Virus record (IMG/VR): IMGVR_UViG_3300042453_002929
Span: 1-36,910 of that record
Reading direction: 5' to 3' (one strand)
Source: a virus
Length of the DNA: 36,910 nt
The notes beneath the pieces are model-generated. The model was not told where the DNA came from, did not search any database, and saw only the letters and a list, made by a program, of their open reading frames with translations. The first letter of the stretch is position 1; every line of letters begins with the position of its first letter. Positions 16,055-22,689 of the stretch are shown piece by piece. A program made the position numbers and the translations under genes.

Positions 16055-16059
16055 GGCTA

Positions 16060-16236
16060 GTGGCTCAGTCAGGTGACCGATGTCCCGCTTGTAAAGTCGG
16101 CCGGATGTCCACCAGAACCAGCAAAAACTGCGGTTCAGAGCAGATTCGATATCTGCGATGCAACTGCTGCGGAGCCCAGGGCCGCTCCGTCGTCTCTGCC
16201 GACCGTTCTTGGCGTCGGCCAGAAAAAGTTGTGTGA
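16060..16236 (+). CDS. Small zinc-ribbon protein, 58 residues
   Basis: I place the start at GTG 16060, preceded by AAGAGGAGATAAGG just after the stop of the previous gene; an in-frame ATG at 16009 lies inside that gene. The product has CPAC (C8, C11) and CNCCG (C34, C36, C37), a typical two-knuckle zinc ribbon, with basic residues between (YLRC, GRSVVS). Small phage zinc ribbons of this type can act as transcription or translation regulators (Com- and Ogr-like proteins are known examples), but no specific family is assigned. Its TGA stop lies in the loop of the hairpin at 16223-16247. Confidence 0.7.
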   Translation: MAQSGDRCPACKVGRMSTRTSKNCGSEQIRYLRCNCCGAQGRSVVSADRSWRRPEKVV

Positions 16237-16250
16237 CACAACTTTTTTCT
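16223..16250 (+). terminator. Rho-independent terminator-like hairpin before the major capsid gene
   Basis: AAAAAGTTGTG (16223-16233) and CACAACTTTTT (16237-16247) are exact inverted repeats of 11 bp around a 3-nt loop, TGA, which is the stop codon of the zinc-ribbon gene. The right arm ends in a T run (TTTTTTCT), as in a bidirectional intrinsic terminator. The 104 bases from 16251 to 16354 hold no gene. They would be the natural place for a separate capsid promoter, but I see no clear -35/-10 pair. The core TTGTGTgACACAA could also be a protein-binding palindrome. Confidence 0.65.
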
Positions 16251-16354
16251 TAGTGCGCTACTTTTAGTCGCTCGCTCGCCTTGTTTAGTGTGAATGTTGT
16301 CAGTCGCTTTTCGCGGCTCGTCCAACACACCCGCAGCAAGGAATGCGAACCACG

Positions 16355-17884
16355 ATGGAAGCCAACGCCAACGCCAAGGTCAAGACTCTGCTCGACGAAC
16401 TCGCCGCCGTGCTGGCCGAGATGGGCGCGATTCAGGACGAGGAGATGCCCGCTGACGCCCGCAACATGGGCGAGGCGATGGAGGACGACGACGAGGACGA
16501 CGACGAGGAAGAGGATCGCGGCGGCTATCCCACCGAGGAGAAGGAAGAGGAGGAGGTCGAGAAGGCCTCCTACAAGAAGCGGATGGCCAAGGAGGAGGAA
16601 GTCGAGGACGCTGAGGTGTCCGACGAGGAGAAGGAGAAGAAACTCCGCTGCCTCTGCTCCCGCGCCGAGAAACTCCGCGACAAGATCAAGTTTTACGAGG
16701 GGGTCGCCGCGAAGGAACTCGAACTGCGGGCCGTCCTCGACAAGTCCACCCCCGCTTCCCGCACCTCTGCCAAGGAGAGCCGATCAGTGCAGATTTATCA
16801 CAACCTCCCCGGCGCTGGTCGCCTCAAGAACTTCAAGGGCGCGAATGCTGAGGAGCGGGCCTACCGCGCCGGTCAGTACTTCCGGGCCACGCTGCTCGGC
16901 GACAAGAACGCCGCTCGGTGGTGTGCCGACCACGGCGTCGAGGCTCGCGCCCAGGTCGAGGGCGTGAACTCGAAGGGGGGTACATTTGTACAGGACGAGA
17001 TCCTCAACGAGATCATCGTCCTTGTCGAGGAGTACGGTGCCTTCCCGGCCAACGCTCGCAACCTCCAGATGAAGTCGGACACCCTCGTGATCCCCCGGCG
17101 GATTGGGGGTCTCCAGAGTTACTTTGTCGGCGAGAACACGAGTATCGGAGAAAGTGACGCGGCCTGGGATCGGGTGCAGTTGGTCTGCAAGAAGGCGGCC
17201 TGTGCCAACCGGATTTCTACCGAGTTGCTCGAAGACTCCGTCATTGGGCTCGCCGATTATTTGACCGGCGAGGTGGCGAGGAGCATCGCGGAGTTGATCG
17301 ACACCGTCGGCTTCGTCGGAACCGGCATCTCCGACCACGGCGGAATGATCGGTGTCTGCACGAAGATTGTCGACGGCACCCACAACGCCAGCCTTGTGAC
17401 CGCCGCCGGCGGCAACACTTCGGCCCTCACCCTTGACGTCGACGACCTCATCGCGACTGCCGGCCGACTCCCGCTTTATGCGAGGGCTCAAAGCCGATGG
17501 TACATGAGTCCCGCCGTCTTTGCGGCCAGCGTCCAGCGGCTCGGTCTGGTCAACAACGTGGGGCTCTCGGGCGGCAACACCGCCGCGAACCTCTCGGCTC
17601 CGACCGAACTGCGTCTGCTCGGCTCGCCGGTGGTCTTTGTTCACACGATGTCCAGCGTGGTCGGTGCCGACCCCGGCGTGGTCAAGGCTCTCTACGGCGA
17701 CCTGTCGCTGTCGAGCATCTACGCGACCCGGCGTGGCGTGACGATCAAGACCAGCGAGGATCGCTACCTGGAACAGGACGCTACCTTGATGGTCGCCACG
17801 ACGAGGTTCGATTGCATTACGCACGACTGCGGCGACAACGTCAAGGCTGGCCCGATCGTGGCCCTCCGGACTGCTGCTTCTTGA
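16355..17884 (+). CDS. Major capsid protein, HK97 fold, with N-terminal delta (scaffold) domain
   Basis: I prefer ATG 16355 because AAGGA (16338-16342) touches the in-frame ATG at 16343 with no spacing. The first 140 or so residues are an acidic, coiled-coil-like delta domain (runs of D and E, then KKLRCLCSRAEKLRDKIKFY). This is the part the prohead protease normally removes. The mature part, from about residue 145, has the HK97 E-loop and P-domain features: GGTFVQDEILNEIIVLVEEY, RIGGLQSYFVGENTSIGESD, then SIAELIDTVGFVG and a C-terminal DATLMVATTRFDCI. It forms the icosahedral shell. The conserved order protease then capsid supports the call. The start codon choice changes length by only four residues (509 versus 513). 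Confidence 0.93.
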   Translation: MEANANAKVKTLLDELAAVLAEMGAIQDEEMPADARNMGEAMEDDDEDDDEEEDRGGYPTEEKEEEEVEKASYKKRMAKEEEVEDAEVSDEEKEKKLRCLCSRAEKLRDKIKFYEGVAAKELELRAVLDKSTPASRTSAKESRSVQIYHNLPGAGRLKNFKGANAEERAYRAGQYFRATLLGDKNAARWCADHGVEARAQVEGVNSKGGTFVQDEILNEIIVLVEEYGAFPANARNLQMKSDTLVIPRRIGGLQSYFVGENTSIGESDAAWDRVQLVCKKAACANRISTELLEDSVIGLADYLTGEVARSIAELIDTVGFVGTGISDHGGMIGVCTKIVDGTHNASLVTAAGGNTSALTLDVDDLIATAGRLPLYARAQSRWYMSPAVFAASVQRLGLVNNVGLSGGNTAANLSAPTELRLLGSPVVFVHTMSSVVGADPGVVKALYGDLSLSSIYATRRGVTIKTSEDRYLEQDATLMVATTRFDCITHDCGDNVKAGPIVALRTAAS

Positions 17885-17937
17885 GTTGTCTAGACACGCT
17901 AACCCATCCCCTGACCCCTGACTGGAGAATCTGAAAA

Positions 17938-18360
17938 GTGAATCATCTCGAAGGCACGAAGACGGTTGTGAAGATCGCGAGCGTTGCGGCCGACGGCGGC
18001 TCGTTCACGCATGAGATCGACACGCTGTACGCCGACTACGTCTCCGTAGACGTCTGCTACTCGACCTTCACCGCGACGTCGGCGGCCTACGCCAGCACGC
18101 TCAAGGTGCAGGAGAGCAATGTCAGCGGCAGCGGCCAGACCGACGTCCCCGGCCTGACGGTGACTGCCGTTGCGGGTCGGACGACCGGCAACCACGTTGC
18201 CCGGTTCAACGTCGATATGCGGGGGCGGAAGCGTTACCTGACGATCGTGGGCAATCCGGCCAAGCCCGCCACTGTCGCGTCGGTCGCTCGCCTCAGCAAG
18301 ATCGAGGACGAGCCCTACGACGCAGCCTCGGCCAACGTCAGCAACTACGTCAGCGGCTGA
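17938..18360 (+). CDS. Putative capsid-associated (decoration-like) protein
   Basis: GTG 17938 is preceded by GGAG at about 10 nt. The 140-residue product is rich in beta-forming residues (VSVDVCYSTFTATSAAY, RTTGNHVARFNVDMRGRKRY) and contains no helix-rich or membrane segment. Directly downstream of the major capsid gene, small beta proteins are often decoration or head-stabilising proteins. No family motif is recognised, so the role rests on position and composition. The 53-base gap before it includes the 10-bp palindrome TGTCTAGACA at 17887-17896. Confidence 0.55.
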   Translation: MNHLEGTKTVVKIASVAADGGSFTHEIDTLYADYVSVDVCYSTFTATSAAYASTLKVQESNVSGSGQTDVPGLTVTAVAGRTTGNHVARFNVDMRGRKRYLTIVGNPAKPATVASVARLSKIEDEPYDAASANVSNYVSG

Positions 18361-18459
18361 GACCAATCTTAGGCGGGGCCAAGGACGGCTTCGACCACGG
18401 AGGGTTTTAGTCGGGCATGGATGCCCAAGCCGTCTCTCTCCCCATATAGAGGCTTGGGA

Positions 18460-19239
18460 ATGCGAGTTGTTGTTGGTAACGTCGAGCATGATGTAAAGGT
18501 CGTCGGAGTTCTTTCGGCTCCTCGCCTGGGCTTCATGGACAATTTCTATTGTTCAGTCCAGGCGTTCTCCCAGTTTGGCATTCCCATCACAAAGGGAACT
18601 GGTGCTTTCTGGGATCAGACCATGTACAGGCTTCTCTCTGAGAACTGCAAAGAGGAGACCGGGAACGACTTCATCATCACGATGGATTACGATTCCGTAT
18701 ACGAGCCCGACTGCGTGTCGAGGCTTGTCTCGGCCGCTCTCATCTCCGGCTACGATGCCGTCGCGCCGCTCCAGACGAAGCGAGACGACCAGCGGCTTCT
18801 GTTCATGCCGAAGGGCGTCGTCGGCGAGCGAGGCACGGTCTCGCTCCCAAGGGAGTGGTGGGAGAAGCCCGTCCAGCCCGTGGACAGCGCTCACTTCGGC
18901 CTGACAGTGATTCGCTGCTCGGCCCTCCGTCGCCTGCCGAAGCCCTGGTTTCTCGGCATCCCAAACGAGGATGGCGGCTGGGATGACGTCGATGACACCA
19001 AGCAGGCCAGGATTGACCCCGATATGCAATTCTGGCGTCAGTGGCGAGAGTGCGGCAACACGCTTGCGATCTGCCCGCAGGTTGCGATCGGCCATGCCGA
19101 ACTCGTCATCACTTGGCCCGACCGGCGACTCAAAGCGGTTCACCAGTATCCGAACCACTACTGGCAAGCGGGCGGGAGGAGACCACCGGAGGCTTGGGGC
19201 TCCCCTGAACACGCCGCCAACTCTGAGGTGAATGCGTAA
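18460..19239 (+). CDS. Glycosyltransferase-like protein (GT-A type fold)
   Basis: ATG 18460 has TAGAGG at 7-nt spacing; the in-frame ATG 18421 has a much poorer site and its extra residues are not family-like. Residues near the start (VVGVLSAPRLGFMDN) are followed by FIITMDYDSVYEPDCV, which contains a DxD motif (D76, D78) typical of metal-dependent GT-A glycosyltransferases. Later come SAHFGLTVIRCSALRRLP and DPDMQFWRQWRECGN, an acceptor-side pattern seen in small phage glycosyltransferases. Likely substrates are a nucleotide sugar and a protein or cell-wall acceptor. Sitting between capsid and connector genes, it may modify a virion protein; this is inference. Confidence 0.65.
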   Translation: MRVVVGNVEHDVKVVGVLSAPRLGFMDNFYCSVQAFSQFGIPITKGTGAFWDQTMYRLLSENCKEETGNDFIITMDYDSVYEPDCVSRLVSAALISGYDAVAPLQTKRDDQRLLFMPKGVVGERGTVSLPREWWEKPVQPVDSAHFGLTVIRCSALRRLPKPWFLGIPNEDGGWDDVDDTKQARIDPDMQFWRQWRECGNTLAICPQVAIGHAELVITWPDRRLKAVHQYPNHYWQAGGRRPPEAWGSPEHAANSEVNA

Positions 19240-19445
19240 TGAAAGTGCGACTGCTGAAAGACTGGAACTTTCACAAGACCGGCGACGTCGTGGACGTCTT
19301 CGAGCCGACTGGCAAGAACTGGATCGCCACCGGAATCGCCGACCCCGTTGTGGAGCGGCGTGATGTTCAAGTCGAGACCACGGACGGGCCGTCGCCGGAG
19401 CAAGTCGAGCGGGCCGTTCGCAAGCCAGCCGCGAGGCGACGGTGA
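19239..19445 (+). CDS. Small 68-residue head-region protein
   Basis: The start overlaps the previous stop (TAATG). The product opens MKVRLLKDWNFHKTGDVVDV and contains WIATGIADPV, a pattern seen in short hypothetical phage proteins placed beside the head-tail connector (a small beta domain ending in a helix such as a-x-x-l-I-x-x-G-I-A). The C-terminus is basic (VRKPAARRR). The role is unknown; it may help complete the head. Its stop overlaps the GTG of the next gene, so the chain is translationally coupled. Confidence 0.65.
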   Translation: MKVRLLKDWNFHKTGDVVDVFEPTGKNWIATGIADPVVERRDVQVETTDGPSPEQVERAVRKPAARRR

Positions 19446-20068
19446 GACACTACGAGTTCGTCCGTCGATCGACTCTCAAGTACCGCTCGATCAAGCGGAT
19501 CACAGAGCCGCTGATCGAGCCTGTCTCGCTCGCCGAGGCCAAGTCTCACCTCCGGGTGGATCAAGACTTCACGGACGACGATCTCTACATCCAGTCGCTG
19601 ACCTCAGCCGCGAGGCACCACATCGAGTCCGTGTCAGACCGGACTCTGATCCGATGCCAGTGGCAGATCAAACTCGATCAGTTTCCGTCGTGGGACATCG
19701 AGTTGCCCAGGCCTCCGATCGCGCCCGACAACGTCGTCGTGACGTTCGTTCCGTCCCAGAACCCTAGTAATACGCAATCCTACACGGCCTTTCGGACTGA
19801 TCGCGACTCGACTCCGGCCGTGATCCGGCCCGAATGGAACGGCTCCTGGCCGACCTGTCGTGGGGCCGAGAATGACGTCACGATCACCTATTGGGCAGGC
19901 TACGGGGACTCAGTGGACAAGATCCCACCCCCCGCTCGCCACTGCATTCTGCTCATGGTCGGCCACTGGTTCGCTCATCGCGAGGCAGTTGTCCAAGGCG
20001 GGATGAATCCCGTGCCGATGGCGGTTGATGCGTTGCTCGGCGCGATCAACTGGGGGCAGTACCGATGA
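19442..20068 (+). CDS. Head-tail connector protein, HK97 gp6-like
   Basis: GTG 19442 overlaps the preceding stop. The N-terminal half, VSLAEAKSHLRVDQDFTDDD followed by YIQSLTSAARHHIESVSDRT, is the hallmark of Phage_connect/HK97 gp6-type adaptors: a 'PVSLeEaKxHLRvd...D..i..li.aAr..iE' helix pair. The rest (WAGYGDSVDKIPPPARHCIL, then LLMVGHWFAHREAV) also matches these adaptor proteins, which form a ring beneath the portal. At 208 residues it is somewhat longer than the core family, because of a beta insert in the middle. Confidence 0.88.
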   Translation: MRHYEFVRRSTLKYRSIKRITEPLIEPVSLAEAKSHLRVDQDFTDDDLYIQSLTSAARHHIESVSDRTLIRCQWQIKLDQFPSWDIELPRPPIAPDNVVVTFVPSQNPSNTQSYTAFRTDRDSTPAVIRPEWNGSWPTCRGAENDVTITYWAGYGDSVDKIPPPARHCILLMVGHWFAHREAVVQGGMNPVPMAVDALLGAINWGQYR

Positions 20069-20406
20069 ACGTGTCCCTGCGGGCCGGAGACTTACGAGAG
20101 TCGATCACGATCGAGGCCCCTACGGAACAGACGAACGCCTACGGCGAGTCGATTCTCACCTGGGCTCCTGTGATGAATCGCCGGGCCGCCGTGAGAGGGC
20201 TGCGAACGGACGAACTCATGAGCGCTCAAGGCCCCTACACCGTGGCGACTCACGAAGTCGAGTTCCGGTACGCGCCTGGATTGAACCCCGGAATGCGGCT
20301 CGTCTGGAAAAGCCGAAGCCCGGCTCGGGTTCTCGACATCGTGTCGGTCACGGAGCAGAACAATCGCGAGTCGCACCGGCTGGTTTGCAAGGAGCAAGTC
20401 GAGTGA
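20065..20406 (+). CDS. Head closure / head-tail adaptor protein, SPP1 gp16-like
   Basis: The 113-residue product begins MNVSLRAGDLRESITIEAPT, matching the opening of the phage head-tail joining family ('aGdLrhrItIq.p'), and continues with AYGESILTWAPVMNRRAAVR, a segment typical of the same family. TYTVATHEVEFRYAPGLNPG-like and RVLDIVSV strands complete the small beta barrel. It closes the portal channel after packaging. Its start overlaps the connector stop (ATGA), and its TGA overlaps the next GTG. Confidence 0.85.
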   Translation: MNVSLRAGDLRESITIEAPTEQTNAYGESILTWAPVMNRRAAVRGLRTDELMSAQGPYTVATHEVEFRYAPGLNPGMRLVWKSRSPARVLDIVSVTEQNNRESHRLVCKEQVE

Positions 20407-20810
20407 TCTCCCTGGAACTGACCGGCCTGGACGAGGCGATCGAGGCCCTGCGGCAAGTGCCGACGACGATCGGAATGCAAGCGGCTTTCGAGTCTGCTGC
20501 CCAGAGGGCTTCGGCGATCGTCCGCGAGAAAACGCCGCCGGGTTTCACTGGCAAACTCGGCCTCGCGGCATCCTACGAGGTCACAGAAGACGGCTTCACG
20601 GTGGGCTACTCCCAGGGCGTCGAAAAGGCAGGAAATCCCCGCCTGGACAGCGCTCGGAACCCTCGCACGGTTGGCCGCTCGGTGTTCACTCGCATCCGCC
20701 GCTGGGTGAGTGTGGACGAACTGGAAAACACCCTGGACGACGCGATCGACTCGCACTCCGACGAGATTCTGTCGGTCATCGAGAGGAGCATCGCCGATGG
20801 CCTTTCCTGA
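20403..20810 (+). CDS. Neck / minor tail protein, HK97 gp10-like
   Basis: GTG 20403 overlaps the previous stop (GTGA); the open frame extends further upstream but that part reads out of frame through two real genes. The 135-residue product has ELTGLDEAIEALRQVPTTIG, then AAQRASAIVREKTPPGFTGK and GFTVGYSQGVEKAG, typical of HK97 gp10/lambda-Z-like neck proteins ('A..i...ar...P..tG.L..s'). It would join head and tail. Order and length agree with the call. Confidence 0.78.
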   Translation: MISLELTGLDEAIEALRQVPTTIGMQAAFESAAQRASAIVREKTPPGFTGKLGLAASYEVTEDGFTVGYSQGVEKAGNPRLDSARNPRTVGRSVFTRIRRWVSVDELENTLDDAIDSHSDEILSVIERSIADGLS

Positions 20811-21204
20811 GAAGTGGCTCCGCTCCAGGCTCGACGCCGCAACCACCGCAGGCATTCACCCCGTTCTGGCCCCCCAAAACGCGGCCATGCCGCTGATCGT
20901 CTACCGCAGGACAGGCACCCGCCGCGAACGGAACCTCCTGGGAAACGTGGGCCGTCCCGTCGCGACCTTTTCGGTGTCGATCGTCTCGTACACCTACACC
21001 GAAGCCAAGGAGATCGCCGACTCGGTTCGCCTTGGAGTCGATAACTTTACGGGTACGGCCGACGGTGTGACAATCGTAAATACGGCCTTAGTTTCTGAGG
21101 CGGACAACATGGAACGTCCGCTGGAGGGACAGGCCAAGCCGCTCTACCGAATCGACCAGATTTACGAAGTCCGCTATCACGAAAACGTCCAAGGAGGGGC
21201 GTAA
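20797..21204 (+). CDS. Tail terminator-like protein
   Basis: ATG 20797 lies 14 bp inside the previous gene, with GAGAGGAG 6-7 nt upstream. The 135-residue product has LRSRLDAATTAGIHPVLAPQ, PLIVYRRTGTRRE, then FSVSIVSYTYTEAKEIADSV and YRIDQIYEVRYHE. This is the fold order of gpU/DUF3168-type tail terminators: an N-terminal helix, a sheet and the 'dl...v...l' helix. These hexamers cap the tail tube. Position directly before the tail tube gene supports the call. Confidence 0.78.
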   Translation: MAFPEKWLRSRLDAATTAGIHPVLAPQNAAMPLIVYRRTGTRRERNLLGNVGRPVATFSVSIVSYTYTEAKEIADSVRLGVDNFTGTADGVTIVNTALVSEADNMERPLEGQAKPLYRIDQIYEVRYHENVQGGA

Positions 21205-21207
21205 CAA

Positions 21208-21579
21208 ATGGCTTACGAATCAGCACAGGGTCTGTCGTTCACGTTTTCGGGTAAGCAGTTCCTGCTGACTTCGATCTCGTTCAACAAGAACAACCCCGAA
21301 GTTGACGTCACCGACCTCAAGTCTCCGCACGGGTCGTTTCGTTCTTACCGGCCAGCCCCGATTCGCGACGGCGACGAACTCTCGATTGAGTTCTTCGGCA
21401 TGGATTTTCCGCAGATGACCGCCACCGGCGCCCTGACTTGGTCGATGGACGGCACCGGCTCCAACTCGGCTCTCATTTCCAGCCTGCCGACCGTGGCCCT
21501 CTGCACTTCGGCAAGCCTCCAGGCTGCGGCGGGCGACCTCATCAAGGGGTCGGCGACCCTCCGGATCACCAACTCCTGA
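21208..21579 (+). CDS. Tail tube protein-like (first of two)
   Basis: The 123-residue product follows AAGGAGGGGCG with good spacing. It is beta-rich: GLSFTFSGKQFLLTSISFNK, VDVTDLKSPHGSFRSYRP, DELSIEFFGMD and GSATLRITNS at the C-terminus. The opening 'G..f.f.g......v.......v.d.t.l.s' and ending 'g.a....s' fit short tail tube/major tail proteins. Location between tail terminator and tail chaperones is where the tube gene belongs. A second similar gene follows immediately. Confidence 0.75.
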   Translation: MAYESAQGLSFTFSGKQFLLTSISFNKNNPEVDVTDLKSPHGSFRSYRPAPIRDGDELSIEFFGMDFPQMTATGALTWSMDGTGSNSALISSLPTVALCTSASLQAAAGDLIKGSATLRITNS

Positions 21580-21586
21580 CCCACAA

Positions 21587-22009
21587 ATGAGCGCCATCAG
21601 CGGGCAGGGGACGAAGTTCACCTGGGGAACTTCGACCTTTCTGCTGACTTCGGTCTCGGTTCAAATCGGCGGCCAGGGCGACATCGACATTACGTCGATG
21701 TCGTCGAAAACTGTCCAAGACGACGAGAACACCGGCAAGTGGCTCGTTCACAGAGATGTGGACGTAGCCTTCGCGGGCGAGGCCGACGTCGAGTTGTCGG
21801 TCGAGTTTCTGGCAGAGACTTGGATCAAAGACGCCAAGGAGATGGTGGGCCGCAAGAGAAACTTGGTAATGTCGTTTCCTGCTGACGACGAGGGAGAGGG
21901 AGAGGGGTTCTCCTTGAGCAGCAAGGCCGTGCTGAGGCAGATGAGTCTCGGCGTCAGCACGGGGGAGTTCGTGGCCGGAAGCGCCACGTTTCGGTTGTCT
22001 GGAGACTAG
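21587..22009 (+). CDS. Tail tube protein-like (second of two)
   Basis: This 140-residue protein has the same plan as its neighbour: GQGTKFTWGTSTFLLTSVSV against GLSFTFSGKQFLLTSISF, IDITSMSSKTVQDDEN against VDVTDLKSPHGS, VDVELSVEFL against DELSIEFF, and a matching end GSATFRLSGD against GSATLRITNS. Two tandem paralogues suggest a duplicated tube gene or one tube plus one related cap or adaptor ring. An acidic GEGEG stretch is inserted. No clear evidence shows which one forms the tube. Confidence 0.72.
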   Translation: MSAISGQGTKFTWGTSTFLLTSVSVQIGGQGDIDITSMSSKTVQDDENTGKWLVHRDVDVAFAGEADVELSVEFLAETWIKDAKEMVGRKRNLVMSFPADDEGEGEGFSLSSKAVLRQMSLGVSTGEFVAGSATFRLSGD

Positions 22010-22027
22010 AACCCCGAGGTAAGTGAT

Positions 22028-22372
22028 ATGGCTCTTTCTAAGAGCGCGATTCTGGCGGCGGAAGACAAGAAGATGATCGACCACGAAGTCCCCGAGTGGG
22101 GCGGGTCGGTCAAGTTGCGGGTGATGACCGGAACGGAGCGAGATCGCTTCGAGTCCGAGTTCGTCGGCGGCAATAAGAGCGTGGAAATGGTGCGGGCGAA
22201 ACTGGTCGCCAAGTGCCTGTGCGACGACGACGGCAAGCGGCTCTTCACCGAGCAGGAGATTCCGGAACTGGGCGAGAAGAGCGCCGCCGTTCTTGATCGG
22301 CTGTTCGCTGAGTGCATGAAGTTGAACCGCTTCAGCAAGTCCGACGTCGATGACCTCGCAAAAAACTCCTAG
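22028..22372 (+). CDS. Tail assembly chaperone, gpG-like (unshifted product)
   Basis: The 114-residue product starts MALSKSAILAAEDKKMIDHE and contains VPEWGGSVKLRVMTGTERDR and KLVAKCLCDDDGKRLFTEQE, typical of phage tail assembly chaperones ('v.vPEWgg.v.vr.lsg.eR...e'). It ends shortly after the slippery site AAAAAAC. These chaperones coat the tape measure protein during tail assembly and are absent from the virion. Confidence 0.85.
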   Translation: MALSKSAILAAEDKKMIDHEVPEWGGSVKLRVMTGTERDRFESEFVGGNKSVEMVRAKLVAKCLCDDDGKRLFTEQEIPELGEKSAAVLDRLFAECMKLNRFSKSDVDDLAKNS

Positions 22373-22689
22373 ACCGTCCGCGTCGGCTCTTTGAGTTTCG
22401 GCTCGCGCTGGCGTTAGGGCGGTCTCATTCCGAACTTCTCGCGACGGTAGACGCTGCCGAACTCGCAGAGTGGGAGGCCTACTGGTCAATTGAACCGTGG
22501 GGAGACGAGTGGCGTCAGGTCGCTCGTCTCGCCACGGCTCTGTGTACGTCATGGGGCGCGAAGAATCTCAAGGAAGAGATGATTATGCCCAGCCACCGGA
22601 AGCGAGAGCAGACCCCCGCCGAGATGTTTGCCGAACTCGGCAGGCTGGCAGACGCAAACCGCGCCGCGCGTGAAGCGAGGGGCGGCTGA
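22028..22689 (+). CDS. Tail assembly chaperone gpGT fusion made by -1 frameshift
   Basis: After the AAAAAAC heptamer (22360-22366) a -1 shift continues as LLDRPRRLFEFRLALALGRS, then AELAEWEAYWSIEPWGDEWR and an end at TGA 22687-22689. The W-x-AYW...EPWG segment is typical of the gpT part in siphoviruses. The shifted product would be 220 residues: 113 from frame zero and 107 from the -1 frame. The 107-residue extension has no start codon with a good ribosome site, which supports frameshifting. The TGA overlaps the ATG of the tape measure gene. Confidence 0.86.
22360..22366 (+). other. -1 ribosomal slippery heptamer A AAA AAC
   Basis: In frame zero the bases read GCA AAA AAC TCC TAG. Both tRNAs can re-pair on AAA AAA after a one-base slip. 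The pattern X-XXY-YYZ and the stop two codons later match the conserved programmed frameshift between tail chaperone genes G and T of long-tailed phages. Confidence 0.88.

Noticed and set aside
16251-16354. Promoter for the capsid gene
   Set aside because: A promoter is expected after the terminator, but no -35/-10 pair with proper spacing stands out, so I do not list one.
20025-20402. Upstream in-frame extension of the HK97 gp10-like gene
   Set aside because: It runs out of frame through the connector and adaptor genes; the GTG at 20403 overlaps the preceding stop and starts the recognisable domain.
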